Shown piece by piece: positions 1 through 9,214 of a stretch of 64,000 bases of DNA. Source of the stretch: Inmirania thermothiophila (GTDB lineage Bacteria; Pseudomonadota; Gammaproteobacteria; DSM-100275). Both the position numbers and the translations under genes were made by a program. The notes beneath the pieces were generated by a model. It had not been told where the DNA came from. It saw only the letters and a list, made by a program, of their open reading frames with translations, and ran no database searches. The stretch's first letter is position 1; the number at the start of each line of letters is the position of its first letter. The stretch lies in NCBI RefSeq assembly GCF_003751635.1, contig NZ_RJVI01000002.1, forward strand, positions 248,001-312,000. Reading direction: 5' to 3'.

Positions 1-742
1 TGGTCGCCCCGGCGCTCGCCAGGATGCGGAAGTAGAGGATGAAGGCGAGGGCGGTGGAGAGCAGCGCGAGCCCCGCTACCGCGGCCCAGGCGGTCGCGGG
101 CGGCGCGGGGAGGGTCCAGGGCCGCTCGAGGACGAGGGCGAGGGGGGCGAGGAGCAGCGCCGAGGCGCTCACCTGACCCGCTGCGGCCGCCGCGGGGGCG
201 ATGCCGAGGCGGTGGAAGCGCCGCCCGAAGAGGCTCGCGAAGGCGTAGCAGAGGGAGGCGGCGAGGACCGCAAGCTCCCCCAGGAGATGGGCGTCGAGGC
301 CGCCCAGGGCCTCCGGGCCCACCACCAGCACCACCCCGAGGAAGCCCGCCGCCACGCCGGCGAGGCGGTGCGGGCGCAGCCGCTCGTCGCGGGTGAGCCG
401 ATGTGCCACCAGCACCCCGAAGAGGGGGGTGGTCGCGTTGAGGATGGAGGCGAGGCCGCCGGTGATCTGCGTCTGCCCCCAGACGATGAGGCTGAAGGGC
501 AGGGCGTTGTTGAGCAGACCCATGCCGAGGTAGGCGGCGAGGGCGCGCCGGTGGGCGGGCGGCGGCCGGCCCTGCAGGCGCAGCACCAGGTGGAGGGCGA
601 GGGCGGCGAGACCCACCCGCAGCACCACCAGCGTCAGCAGCGGGAAGGCGGCGAGCCCCACCTCCACGAAGAAGAAGGAGCCGCCCCAGAGCACGGAGAG
701 GAGCAGCAGCAGGCCCCACTGCCCGCCGGTCATGGACGGCAT
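1..742 (-). CDS. DMT/EamA-family transporter (partial, cut by window edge)
   Basis: Inner-membrane transporter of the drug/metabolite superfamily; substrate unknown. About 247 residues are visible, starting MPSMTGGQWGLLLLLSVLWG, with a run of hydrophobic helices and the typical EamA opening (LWGGSFFFVEVGL). The gene continues past base 1, so the last helices are missing. Two in-frame ATG codons (742 and 733) are possible; the outer one is used. It starts 18 bases after the stop of the upstream ThDP enzyme gene on the same strand, so the two are probably cotranscribed. The family call is firm, the substrate is not known. Confidence 0.8.
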   Translation of the reverse strand, partial: MPSMTGGQWGLLLLLSVLWGGSFFFVEVGLAAFPLLTLVVLRVGLAALALHLVLRLQGRPPPAHRRALAAYLGMGLLNNALPFSLIVWGQTQITGGLASILNATTPLFGVLVAHRLTRDERLRPHRLAGVAAGFLGVVLVVGPEALGGLDAHLLGELAVLAASLCYAFASLFGRRFHRLGIAPAAAAAGQVSASALLLAPLALVLERPWTLPAPPATAWAAVAGLALLSTALAFILYFRILASAGAT

Positions 743-760
743 GTCACGAACCCCGTCGGC

Positions 761-2437
761 TCAAGGTGTTGCATTGGGAAGTGCATCCTCCGGGTGAGGT
801 TGCGGCGCCGGGTCCTCGAGCCCGGGGGCGAGCACCTCGGGGGGCACGGGGACGTGGATGAGGCTGGGGCCCGGATGGGCGAGGGCGCGGCCCAGGGCGG
901 CGCGGAAGGTCTCGGCGTCGGTGGCGCGCTCGGCGCGGGCGCCGAAGGCCCGGGCCCAGGCCACGAAGTCGGGGTTGGCCAGCGTGGTGGCGAAGGGGGC
1001 GCCGCCGTAGCGGCGCATCTGGTGCATGCGGATGGTGCCGTAGCGGCCGTTGTCCACCACCACGACGACGAGGGCGAGGCGATGGCGCACCGCGGTGGCG
1101 AGCTCCTGGCCGGTCATGAGCAGGCAGCCGTCGCCGGCGAGGCAGAGCACCGCCCGCTCGGGGTGGGCGAGGCGCGCGGCGATGGCGGCGGGCAGTCCGT
1201 AGCCCATGGAGCCGCTGGCGGGGGCGAGCTGCGACGGGAAGGGCCCGTAGCGGTGGTGGCGGTGCAGCCAGATGGCGTAGTTGCCGGCGCCGTTGGTGAC
1301 GATGGCATCCGCGGGCAGGCACGCGCGCAGGGAGGCCATCATGGCGGCGAGGGTGCTGCCCGCCTCGCCCGCGGCCGGCACGGCGCGCCAGGCGAGGGCA
1401 TCGGCGCGGGCGGCTTCGCGCCAGGCGGCCCAGGGGCCGGGGCGCAGCGGCGCGCGGGCGAGGGCCTCGAGGAAGGGCTCCGGGTGGGCGCAGAGCGCGG
1501 GGTCGGCGTGGAAGACGCGGTTGAGGGCGGCGGGCTCCGGGAGCACGTGGATGAGGCGCGGGCGCGGCCGCGGCGGCTCCAGGAGGCGGAAGCCGGCGGT
1601 GGTGATGTCGTCGAGGCGGGCGCCGACGGCGAGGACGAGGTCGGACTCGGCGATGCGCCGGGCGAGCGCCGGATCCATTCCGAGGCCTGCGACCCCGGCG
1701 TAGCAGGGGTGGTCGTTGTCCAGGTGATGCTGGCAGCGGAACTCCACCACCACCGGGAGGTCGAGCCGCCCGGCGACCTCGGCCAGGCGTTCCGAGGCCC
1801 GCGCCGACCAGGCCTGGCCGCCCGCCAGCAGCAGCGGCCGGCGGGCGCGGGCGAGCGCGTCGAGCACCCGCCCCAGGGCGGCCTCATCCGGCCGCGCCGG
1901 CGCGGGGGCCGGCGCGGGCACCACCGCGGCGCGCGCTGGCGCCTCCAGTACGTCTTCCGGGAGCGCCAGCACCACCGGCCCGGGACGGCCGTTGCGGGCC
2001 ACGGCCCAGGCGCGGGCGAGCAGCTCCGGCAGCCGCTCGGGGTCGTCGGCCTCCGCGACCCACTTGGCGATGCCGCCGAAGAAGGCCGTATAGTCGAGCT
2101 CCTGGAACACCCCCCGGCCGCGGTGGCGGCGGGGCACCTGTCCCACCAGCAGGAGCATGGGGGTGCCGTCGTGGGTCGCGACGTAGACCCCGGAGGCGGC
2201 GTTGGTGGCGCCCGGGGCGCGGGTGACGATGCACACGCCGGGCTCGCCGGTGAGCCGCCCCCAGGCCTCGGCCATCATCGCCGCGCCGCCCTCCTGGCGG
2301 CAGACCACGGTCTCGATGCCGTCCTGGCGGCGCAGGCCCTCCAGCACCGGGAGGAAGGACTCTCCGGGGACGCAGAAGACGGCGCGGCAGCCGAAGGCCG
2401 CAAGCTGCTCCGCCACCAGGGTTCCGCCGTCGCGCAT
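761..2437 (-). CDS. Thiamine-diphosphate-dependent enzyme, acetolactate synthase-like
   Basis: 558-residue three-domain ThDP enzyme of the acetolactate synthase/benzoylformate decarboxylase superfamily. The N-terminal pyrimidine-binding domain carries the expected glutamate (E26 in CVPGESFLPVLEGL). The C-terminal domain has the ThDP/Mg motif, GDG at about 435 followed by N at about 463 (VVVDNGRYGTI). The open frame extends upstream to 2515, but the ATG at 2437 is preceded by a strong GGAGGAAGG site and matches where the conserved domain begins. No ilvN-like small subunit lies nearby, so this is probably not the anabolic enzyme. It could decarboxylate or carboligate a 2-oxo acid. Divergent from the glyoxalase gene across about 100 bases. 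The family is certain, the substrate is not. Confidence 0.85.
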   Translation of the reverse strand: MRDGGTLVAEQLAAFGCRAVFCVPGESFLPVLEGLRRQDGIETVVCRQEGGAAMMAEAWGRLTGEPGVCIVTRAPGATNAASGVYVATHDGTPMLLLVGQVPRRHRGRGVFQELDYTAFFGGIAKWVAEADDPERLPELLARAWAVARNGRPGPVVLALPEDVLEAPARAAVVPAPAPAPARPDEAALGRVLDALARARRPLLLAGGQAWSARASERLAEVAGRLDLPVVVEFRCQHHLDNDHPCYAGVAGLGMDPALARRIAESDLVLAVGARLDDITTAGFRLLEPPRPRPRLIHVLPEPAALNRVFHADPALCAHPEPFLEALARAPLRPGPWAAWREAARADALAWRAVPAAGEAGSTLAAMMASLRACLPADAIVTNGAGNYAIWLHRHHRYGPFPSQLAPASGSMGYGLPAAIAARLAHPERAVLCLAGDGCLLMTGQELATAVRHRLALVVVVVDNGRYGTIRMHQMRRYGGAPFATTLANPDFVAWARAFGARAERATDAETFRAALGRALAHPGPSLIHVPVPPEVLAPGLEDPAPQPHPEDALPNATP

Positions 2438-2538
2438 GGGGCCCTTCCTCCCGCTTTGTCGGGGGTGCGAACATAGCGGCCGCGGGGGGAGGCGCGCAAC
2501 GCCGGCGTCGGTCACCGAAAACGAGAGGAGGGCGGACG

Positions 2539-2925
2539 ATGCGCTACCTGCACACCATGATCCGGGTCGGTGATCTGGAGCGTTCCGTGAAGTTCTACAC
2601 GGAAGTGCTTGGTTTCAAAGAGGTGCGGCGGCGGGACTATCCGGAGGGGAAGTTCACCCTGGTGTTCCTGCGCGCGCCCGGCGAGGCCGAGGGCGGGCCC
2701 GAACTCGAGCTCACCTACAACTGGGGCGTGGAGCGCTACGAGCTCGGCAACGGCTACGGCCACATGGCCTTCGCGGTGGACTCCATCGACGCCATCGGGG
2801 AGCGGCTGCGCGCGCGGGGCCTGGACTTCAGCTGGGGACCTGGGCGGACGCCGGACGGGCGCACCGCCATGGCCTTCGTCAAGGATCCGGACGGCTACGC
2901 CATCGAATTGCTGGAGGGCCGCTGA
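2539..2925 (+). CDS. gloA: Lactoylglutathione lyase (glyoxalase I)
   Basis: 128-residue cytosolic metalloenzyme that isomerises the glutathione hemithioacetal of methylglyoxal to S-lactoylglutathione. It has two betaalphabetabetabeta modules and the four metal ligands expected from the E. coli-type Ni enzyme: H5 (YLHTMIRVGDLERS), E57 (ELELTYNWGV), H75 (GYGHMAF) and E123 (AIELLEG). The length is usual for the short bacterial form. The ATG follows GAGGAGGG at a good distance. The next gene begins two bases after the stop codon, so they form one transcript. Confidence 0.95.
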   Translation: MRYLHTMIRVGDLERSVKFYTEVLGFKEVRRRDYPEGKFTLVFLRAPGEAEGGPELELTYNWGVERYELGNGYGHMAFAVDSIDAIGERLRARGLDFSWGPGRTPDGRTAMAFVKDPDGYAIELLEGR

Positions 2926-2926
2926 G

Positions 2927-3388
2927 GTGGCGGGCCCGGCGGCGGACTTCGTGCGCCTGGCCGAGGAGGTCTTCGCCGAGCGTATCCCCTTCAACCGTCT
3001 GCTCGGCCTGCACGTGGTCGCGGTGGGCGAGGAGGCGGCGGAGCTGCGCTTCCGTATGCGCGAGGAGCTGGTGGGCAACATCCTCCGCGGGACCCTGCAC
3101 GGCGGGGTGATCTCGGCGACCCTGGACGTGGCGGGCGGGCTCGTGGCCTTCCTCGGCGCGCTGCGTCACATGGAGGGGCTGTCCGACGAGGAGCGCCTGG
3201 CGCGCTTCGCGCGGCTCGGCACCATCGACCTGCGGGTGGACTACCTCCGGCCGGGGCTCGGGGAGGTGTTCAGCGTGCGCGGCCACATCCTGCGCGCCGG
3301 GCGCCGCGTCGCCGTCACCCGCATGGAGCTCGGCAACGAGGCCGGCACCCTCATCGCCGTGGGCACCGGCACCTACATCGTGAGCTGA
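2927..3388 (+). CDS. Hotdog-fold thioesterase-like protein (PaaI/YigI type)
   Basis: 153-residue single hotdog domain, probably an acyl-CoA thioesterase. The signature region reads LHGGVISATLDVAGGL (about 57-72), with the HGG turn and an aspartate on the central helix as in PaaI-like thioesterases. The C-terminal strands (DYLRPGLGEVFSVRGHILR) fit as well. The start is taken as GTG 2927, one base after the gloA stop, with GGAGGG inside the end of gloA; there is no ATG near the domain start. The gene ends eight bases from the convergent Lrp-family gene. Acyl substrate unknown. A role in releasing CoA from the acyl or aryl intermediates of the neighbouring genes is only a guess. Confidence 0.8.
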   Translation: MAGPAADFVRLAEEVFAERIPFNRLLGLHVVAVGEEAAELRFRMREELVGNILRGTLHGGVISATLDVAGGLVAFLGALRHMEGLSDEERLARFARLGTIDLRVDYLRPGLGEVFSVRGHILRAGRRVAVTRMELGNEAGTLIAVGTGTYIVS

Positions 3389-3396
3389 CGCCGTCC

Positions 3397-3858
3397 TCAC
3401 AGGGGCATGGCGGTGGTGTACTTGACCTGCCGCAGGGCGAAGCCCGAGTCCATGCTCGCGACCCCGGGCAGGTGCATCAGCACCTCGCCGAGGAAGCGGT
3501 CGTAGGCGGCGATGTCGGAGGTCACCACCCGCAGCAGGTAGTCGGTGCCGCCGGTCATGCGGTAGCACTCCACGATCTCCGGCCGCGCCTGCACCGCGGC
3601 CTCGAAGGCCTGGACCACCTCCTCGCGGTGGCTCTCGATGCGCACCCGCACGAAGACGCTGACGTCGAGCCCCAGGGCGTGGGGGTCGAGGAGGGTGACG
3701 TAGGCGCGGATCAGTCCGCTCGCCTCCAGCCGCCGCACGCGCCGCCAGCAGGGCGAGGGCGAGAGGGCGACGCGCTCGGCCAGCTCGGCGTTGGTGATGC
3801 GGGCGTTGGCCTGGAGGAGGCGGAGGATGCGGCGGTCGGTCTCGTCGATGGGGGTCAT
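3397..3858 (-). CDS. Lrp/AsnC-family transcriptional regulator
   Basis: 153-residue regulator of the leucine-responsive/AsnC family. The N-terminal winged helix-turn-helix (about 4-62, DETDRRILRLLQANARITNAELA, LSPSPCWRRVRRLE) is followed by the ligand-binding RAM domain (about 68-150). The family forms octamers that respond to amino acids. The gene is divergent from the fused indolepyruvate oxidoreductase across 183 bases, which suggests it controls that operon in response to an amino acid. AAAGGA precedes the ATG. A 13-base imperfect inverted repeat lies in the shared upstream region. Confidence 0.93.
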   Translation of the reverse strand: MTPIDETDRRILRLLQANARITNAELAERVALSPSPCWRRVRRLEASGLIRAYVTLLDPHALGLDVSVFVRVRIESHREEVVQAFEAAVQARPEIVECYRMTGGTDYLLRVVTSDIAAYDRFLGEVLMHLPGVASMDSGFALRQVKYTTAMPL

Positions 3859-4041
3859 GGGGAAGATCCTTTCTCTGCACGGGGAGGAATGAAAACGGAT
3901 TTCTGAGATACCGCCCTGTGGCAGGAAAAGGAAAGCACATTTTGTGGGGACGCGGATAGCATCTCAGGATCCCGGCCCCGCGCGGGAGAAGAGCCGCAGG
4001 CCGGACCGCGGGGCCGGGCCCGGAGGAGGGAGGAGGCGATC
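3859..4041. promoter_or_regulatory. Divergent control region lrp-like / indolepyruvate oxidoreductase
   Basis: Intergenic stretch between two divergent genes and clearly less GC-rich than its surroundings at 3880-3945. It holds an imperfect inverted repeat, GAAAACGGATTTC at 3891-3903 (half sites GAAAnC and GnTTTC), close in size and symmetry to Lrp-family operators. A GGAGGGAGGAGG ribosome site lies just before the ATG at 4042. No clear -35/-10 pair could be chosen with confidence. Confidence 0.45.
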
Positions 4042-7000
4042 ATGGCGTCCGCAGACCCCCGCGCGGCCCGTCTCGAGGCCCTGTATCTCGCCGATTCCGG
4101 CACCGTCCACCTCACCGGCACCCAGGCCCTGGTGCGGCTGCTGCTGACCCAGCGGCGGCTGGACGAGGCGGCCGGGCTGGATACGGCGGGCTTCGTCGCC
4201 GGCTACCGCGGCTCGCCCCTGGGCGGGTTCGACCAGGCGCTGTGGGCGGCGGCACCGCTACTCGCGCGCCGGCGCATCCGTCATCTCGCCGCGGTCAACG
4301 AGGAGCTCGCGGCCACCGCCGTGACCGGCACGCAGCAGGCCGCCGTGCTGCCGCGCCCGCGCCACCGGGGCGTCTTCGGCATGTGGTACGGCAAGGGCCC
4401 CGGCCTCGACCGCGCAGGCGACGCCATCAAGCACGGCAACCACCTGGGCGCCTCGCCCCGCGGCGGGGTGCTGGTGGTGGTGGGCGACGACCACGGCGGG
4501 GTCTCCTCCTCCTACCCGCACCAGAGCGACCTCGCCTTCCAGTCGTTCCTGATGCCGGTGCTCCATCCGGCGGACGTCGGCGAGCTCATCGCCTGCGGGC
4601 TGTGGGGCTGGGCGCTGTCGCGCTTCGCCGGCTGCTGGGTCGGCATGAAGGCGGTCTCGGAGGTGGTGGAGAGCGCGGCGCCGGTGGACGTGGGGGCGCT
4701 GCCGCGGGCGTTCCGCCGCCCGGAGGGCTTCGAGCCGCCGCCGGGCGGGCTGCACATCGGGGCGCAGGACTTCGGCCCGCCGGTGGAGGCGCGGATGATG
4801 GCGCGGCTGCAGGCGGTGGCCGCCTTCGTCGCCGCCAATCCCATCGACCGGGTGGTGGTGGATGCGCCGGCGGCGCGACGGGGCATCGTCGTCGTGGGCA
4901 AGGCCTACGGCGCGCTGCGCGCGGCGCTCGAGGGGCTCGGGGTCGATCCGGAGCGGGCGCGGGCGCTGGGTCTGCGCATCCTCAAGGTGGCGATGCCGTG
5001 GCCGCTGGACGGCGCCGCCGCGCGGCGCTTCGCCGAGGGCCTGGAGGAGATCCTGGTGGTGGAGGAGAAGCAGCCCCTGGTGGAGGGGCAGCTGCGCGAC
5101 CTCCTCTACGACCTGCCGGCGGCGCGGCGCCCGCGCATCCTCGGCAAGCGCGACGCCGCCGGCCGCCCGCTCCTGCCCCGCCACGGGGAGCTGCCCGAGG
5201 AGCTGCTCGCGCCCGTGCTCGCGGACTGGCTGGGGATCGCGGGGGAGCCGATGGCGAGGGCCCGGCTGCAGGCCCTGCGCCAGGCCGCCGAGGCAGCGGC
5301 GCGCGTCGACGGTCCGCGCCGCACCCCCTTCTTCTGCCCGGGCTGCCCGCACAACCGCTCCACCTGCGTGCCCGAGGACGGCATCGGCCTCGCCGGGGTC
5401 GGCTGCCACTACCTCGCCGCCCGCATGCAGAGGCGCACCGTGGGGCTCACCGCCATGGGCTGCGAGGGCGCCAACTGGGTCGGCGCCGCCCCCTTCAGCG
5501 GGCTGCCCCACGCCTTCCAGAACATGGGCGAGGGGACCTACTACCACTCGGGGCTGCTCGCGATCCGGCAGGCAGTGGCGGCCGGGGTGACCATGACCTT
5601 CAAGCTGCTCTACAACGACGCCGTGGCCATGACCGGGGGCCAGCCGGTGGACGGCCCCCTGAGCGTGACCGCCCTCGTCGCCCAGCTCGAGGCCGAGGGG
5701 GTGGCGGCGGTGTCGGTGGTGGCGGAGGACCCCGCGGCCCTGCGCCGGGCCGAGCCGGGTCTGCGCGCTCGCGTCCTGGCGCGCGGGCGGCTCGCCGCCG
5801 AGCAGGCGCGGCTGCGCGCGGTGGAGGGCGTCACGGTCCTGGTCTACGTCCAGACCTGCGCCGCCGAGAAGCGCCGTCGTCGCCGCCGCGGCCGGCTCGA
5901 GACTTTCCCGCGGCGGGTCTTCATCCACCCCGACGTGTGCGAGGACTGCGGCGACTGCGTGGTCCAGAGCAACTGCATCGCGGTGGTGCCGGTGCGCGGC
6001 CCTCACGGCCGCCGCCACCGCGCCATCGACCAGTCGGCCTGCAACCGGGACTACACCTGCCTCGAGGGCCTCTGCCCCAGCCTCGTGACGGTGGAGGGGG
6101 TGCGCCCGCGGGTCGCCGGCCGCGACCACGACCCGGCGAAGGAGCTGCTGCCGGCCCCGGTGCGGGCGCCGGTGTCTGAGCCGGTGCGCATCCTGCTCGC
6201 CGGGGTCGGCGGCACCGGGGTCGTGACGGCGGCCTCCATCCTCGCCGAGGCCGCGGCCCACGACGGCCTCGTCGCCACCACCCTCGACTACACCGGCATG
6301 GCGCAGAAGGGCGGGGCGGTGCTGAGCCACGTCACCCTCGCCCCGGCGGGGCGCACGCCGCCCACGCCGCGCATCGGCGCGGCGCGGGCCGACCTCCTCA
6401 TCGGCTGCGACCTGGTGGTGGCGGCCTCGCCCGAGGCGGTGCGCACCGTGCGCGGCGACAGCACGCGCGCGGTGCTGAACCTGCACGAGGCGCAGACCGG
6501 CGCCTCGGTGGTGGATCCCGCGGTGCGGCTCGACGGCGAGGCCCTCCTCGCGCGGCTGCGGGGGGTGCTCGGGGTTGGGCTCCGGGGGGCGGTGGATGCC
6601 ACCGAGCTGGCGAGGCGCCTCGACGGCGAGACGGCGGTGGCCAACGTGCTGCTGCTCGGCTTCGCCTGGCAGCAGGGGCTCGTGCCGCTGAGCCTCGAGG
6701 CCGTGGAGCGGGCGCTGGCGGCGCTCGGGCCGGCCGCCGAGCGCAACCGGCGCGCCTTCCACTGGGGCCGCCTCGCCGCCCACGACCCTGAGCGTCTCGC
6801 GCGGCTGGCCGGGGTGCGGCCGCGGTCCGAGGCGGACCCCGAGGCCGAGGCGGCGGCCCGCGCCGAGGCGCTGGTGGGCTACCAGGGCGAGGCCCTCGCG
6901 CGGCGCTACCGGGCGCTGGTGGGCGCGGTGCGCGCGGCGGCGCGGGCGCGGGCGCCGGAGGCCGCGCCGCGGCTGGAGCGGGCGGTGGCGAGGACCTGGT

Positions 7001-7497
7001 TCCGGGTGCTCGCGCCCAAGGACGCCTACGAGGTGGCGCGCCTCTACACCGACGGGCGCCTGGAGGCCGCCCTGGCGGAGGTCTTCGAGGGCCGGCCGCG
7101 GGTCCGCTACCACTTCGCCTGGCCCCCGCTGGCCGGGCGCGACGCGGTCACGGGGCGGCCGCGCAAGCGGGCGTGGGGTCCCTGGGTCCGGCCGCTGCTT
7201 CGGCTTCTGGCGGCGATGCGGCGGCTGCGCGGCGGGGCGCTGGATCCGCTGCGCTGGACCCGGGAGGCGCGTGAGGCGCGGGCCCTTGCCGCCGAGTACG
7301 AGACCACCGTGCGCTGGGCCCTGGAGCGGCTCTCGCCGGACAACGCCGAGACGGTGGCCGAGCTCCTCGCGTATGCCGACCACGTGCGGGGCTTCGGGGC
7401 GGTGCGGCGGGCCCGTCTGGCCGAGGCGCGCCGCCGCCGCGAGGCGCTCATGGCGCGCCTGGGCGACCGTCCCGCCCCCGCGGCACGGGCGGCGTAA
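4042..7497 (+). CDS. Fused indolepyruvate:ferredoxin oxidoreductase (IorA-IorB type)
   Basis: 1151-residue single-chain 2-oxoacid:ferredoxin oxidoreductase. It would oxidatively decarboxylate an aryl-pyruvate (indolepyruvate, phenylpyruvate or hydroxyphenylpyruvate) to the aryl-acetyl-CoA while reducing ferredoxin. The N-terminal half has the ThDP-binding domains with a cysteine cluster FFCPGCPHNRSTC (from C432). Next comes a ferredoxin-like segment with DVCEDCGDCVVQSNC (from C633) and further cysteines to about 690. Then a gamma-type domain begins GVGGTGVVTAASILAE (about 720), followed by a long arginine-rich C-terminal domain seen in fused proteobacterial forms. The ATG has a GGAGG site. 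Divergent from an Lrp-type gene and followed by an aryl-CoA-ligase gene. The assignment is firm, the preferred keto acid is unknown. Confidence 0.92.
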   Translation: MASADPRAARLEALYLADSGTVHLTGTQALVRLLLTQRRLDEAAGLDTAGFVAGYRGSPLGGFDQALWAAAPLLARRRIRHLAAVNEELAATAVTGTQQAAVLPRPRHRGVFGMWYGKGPGLDRAGDAIKHGNHLGASPRGGVLVVVGDDHGGVSSSYPHQSDLAFQSFLMPVLHPADVGELIACGLWGWALSRFAGCWVGMKAVSEVVESAAPVDVGALPRAFRRPEGFEPPPGGLHIGAQDFGPPVEARMMARLQAVAAFVAANPIDRVVVDAPAARRGIVVVGKAYGALRAALEGLGVDPERARALGLRILKVAMPWPLDGAAARRFAEGLEEILVVEEKQPLVEGQLRDLLYDLPAARRPRILGKRDAAGRPLLPRHGELPEELLAPVLADWLGIAGEPMARARLQALRQAAEAAARVDGPRRTPFFCPGCPHNRSTCVPEDGIGLAGVGCHYLAARMQRRTVGLTAMGCEGANWVGAAPFSGLPHAFQNMGEGTYYHSGLLAIRQAVAAGVTMTFKLLYNDAVAMTGGQPVDGPLSVTALVAQLEAEGVAAVSVVAEDPAALRRAEPGLRARVLARGRLAAEQARLRAVEGVTVLVYVQTCAAEKRRRRRRGRLETFPRRVFIHPDVCEDCGDCVVQSNCIAVVPVRGPHGRRHRAIDQSACNRDYTCLEGLCPSLVTVEGVRPRVAGRDHDPAKELLPAPVRAPVSEPVRILLAGVGGTGVVTAASILAEAAAHDGLVATTLDYTGMAQKGGAVLSHVTLAPAGRTPPTPRIGAARADLLIGCDLVVAASPEAVRTVRGDSTRAVLNLHEAQTGASVVDPAVRLDGEALLARLRGVLGVGLRGAVDATELARRLDGETAVANVLLLGFAWQQGLVPLSLEAVERALAALGPAAERNRRAFHWGRLAAHDPERLARLAGVRPRSEADPEAEAAARAEALVGYQGEALARRYRALVGAVRAAARARAPEAAPRLERAVARTWFRVLAPKDAYEVARLYTDGRLEAALAEVFEGRPRVRYHFAWPPLAGRDAVTGRPRKRAWGPWVRPLLRLLAAMRRLRGGALDPLRWTREAREARALAAEYETTVRWALERLSPDNAETVAELLAYADHVRGFGAVRRARLAEARRRREALMARLGDRPAPAARAA

Positions 7498-7632
7498 CCG
7501 GCGCGCGGCGGGTTGACCTTCGGACTCGGCGCTGGCAGCTTGGCGTCGAGGGCGGGAGGCATCCCGCCGTGACCACGAGAAGGGGCGCGGCCGCGAGGGC
7601 GCAAGCGCCCCCGGAGGGTGGAGGCGCCGGCC

Positions 7633-9174
7633 GTGAACGCCGCCGAGGAGCTGTTGCGTCCGCCGCTGCGCGACGGGGCGGGCGGGCGCGCGGCGATCTG
7701 GTTCGAGGGCCGAACCGTGAGCTACGCGGAGCTGCACGAGGGCAGCCTCCGCTTCGCCGCGCTCTGGCGGCGCCACGGGGTGGGCCGCGGCGACCTCGTC
7801 CTGTTCCTCGGGCGGGACGGCCCCGCCCTCTATCAGGCCTACCTGGGCGCGATCCTGGCCGGGGCCGTCCCGGCGGCCCTGAGCCTGCGCATGACGGAGG
7901 AGGAGCTCGCGCCGCTGCTGGCCGGGTCCGGGGCACGGCTGCTGGTGGCCGACGCCGACCTGCTGGCGGGCGCGGCGGGGCGCGCCCTGCCCCCGGGGCT
8001 GCCGTGCATGGCGCTGGACCGCCCGGCGCGAGGGCTTCCCGCGGCGGTGGAGGCCGCGCGCACGACCGCACCCCGGCCGCCCGAGGACATGGGCGAGGAC
8101 GATCCCGCCTTCGCCATCTTCACCTCCGGCACCACGGGCCGGCCCAAGTGCGTGGTGCACGCCCACCGCGCGGTGCGCGCCGCCCGCCGCTTCATGGGCG
8201 AGATCCTCGGTGTGGGGGCGGGCGCGCGGGTGTTCTGCACCTCGAAGCTCTTCTTCGCCTATGCCCTGGGGCACGCCCTCTTCGCCACCCTGGCGGTGCG
8301 GGCCACGGCGGTGCTCGCGGCCGCCTGGCCCGAGCCGGAGGCGGTGACCGAGGTGGTGCGGGCGGCGGCCCCCGAGGTGGTCTTCAGCGTCCCGGCGCTC
8401 TATCGCAGCCTCCTGCGCGCGGGGCTTGCGGAGGATCCGGCCTGGCGTCGGGTGCGCCACTGCGTGGCCGCGGGCGAGCGGCTTCCGGAGCCGGTCTACA
8501 GGGGCTGGGCGGCGGCCACGGGGCGGGCGCCGGTGGAGGGCATCGGCGCCTCGGAGACGCTGTTCCTGTTCCTGGCGCAGCGGCCGGGGCGGACGCGGCC
8601 CGGGGTGACCGGGTGGCCGACGCCGGGCACGGAGGTGATGCTGCAAGGCGAGGACGGGGCGGCGGCCGGGGCCGGCCGACCCGGCGTGCTCTGGGTGCGC
8701 ATGCCCAGCGTGGCCCTCGGCTACCGCGGCGAGCCCGAGCGCGGCGCGGCGGTGCTGCGCGACGGCTGGTACTGCACCGGGGACATGTTCGTGCGCGAGG
8801 AGGACGGGGCCTTCCGCTACCTCGGACGGGCCGACGACATGCTCAAGATCTCGGGCCAGTGGGTGAGCCCGGAGGAGATCGAGGCGGCGGCCCAGGCCGC
8901 GCCGGGGGTGGCCGAGGCCGCCGCGGTGGGGGTGGAGGACGGCGACGGTCTGACCCGGCTCGCCCTGTTCGTGGTGCCGTCCGGCCGGGTGGACGACGAG
9001 GCCGCCTTCGCCGCCGGGCTCGTCGCCTGGATGGGGGCGCGTCTTGCGCGCTTCAAGTGCCCGCGCCGGATCGGGCTGCTCGAGGCGCTGCCGCGCACGG
9101 CCACGGGCAAGGTGCGGCGGGCGCTCCTTCGCGAGCGCGCGGCGCGGATGGAGCGGGAGCGCGGCTGGGCGTGA
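7633..9174 (+). CDS. Benzoate-CoA-ligase-family acyl/aryl-CoA synthetase
   Basis: 513-residue ANL-superfamily adenylating enzyme that activates a carboxylic acid to its CoA thioester using ATP. The AMP-binding loop is IFTSGTTGRPKCVVH (about 162-176). The segment TSKLFFAYALGHALF is characteristic of the benzoate-CoA ligase branch. The hinge and C-terminal domain read YLGRADDMLKISGQWVSPEE, and the catalytic lysine region is TATGKVRR. GTG 7633 is chosen because GGAGG lies at 7619-7623; an in-frame GTG at 7618 is also possible. It lies 135 bases downstream of the keto-acid oxidoreductase gene and is followed by a MarR gene. The acid may be benzoate, phenylacetate or a relative; sequence alone does not decide. 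Confidence 0.88.
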   Translation: MNAAEELLRPPLRDGAGGRAAIWFEGRTVSYAELHEGSLRFAALWRRHGVGRGDLVLFLGRDGPALYQAYLGAILAGAVPAALSLRMTEEELAPLLAGSGARLLVADADLLAGAAGRALPPGLPCMALDRPARGLPAAVEAARTTAPRPPEDMGEDDPAFAIFTSGTTGRPKCVVHAHRAVRAARRFMGEILGVGAGARVFCTSKLFFAYALGHALFATLAVRATAVLAAAWPEPEAVTEVVRAAAPEVVFSVPALYRSLLRAGLAEDPAWRRVRHCVAAGERLPEPVYRGWAAATGRAPVEGIGASETLFLFLAQRPGRTRPGVTGWPTPGTEVMLQGEDGAAAGAGRPGVLWVRMPSVALGYRGEPERGAAVLRDGWYCTGDMFVREEDGAFRYLGRADDMLKISGQWVSPEEIEAAAQAAPGVAEAAAVGVEDGDGLTRLALFVVPSGRVDDEAAFAAGLVAWMGARLARFKCPRRIGLLEALPRTATGKVRRALLRERAARMERERGWA

Positions 9175-9214
9175 GCGCCGGGTCAGGAGACGAGGGGGAG
9201 GGCACGCGTTGGAG

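Noticed and set aside
761-2437. Anabolic acetolactate synthase large subunit (ilvB/ilvI)
   Set aside because: No regulatory subunit or ilvC/leu genes are adjacent and the context is catabolic; only the superfamily is supported.
212-2476. A 754-codon plus-strand frame opposite the EamA and ThDP genes
   Set aside because: Composition is Gly/Ala/Glu/His-rich with no domain and no ribosome site; the minus-strand proteins have motifs.
4258-8646. A 1462-codon open frame on the minus strand, opposite the indolepyruvate oxidoreductase and CoA-ligase genes
   Set aside because: Long antisense frames are expected at this GC content. The translation is Arg/His/Gly/Pro-rich low-complexity text without any domain, while the plus strand holds two clear enzymes.
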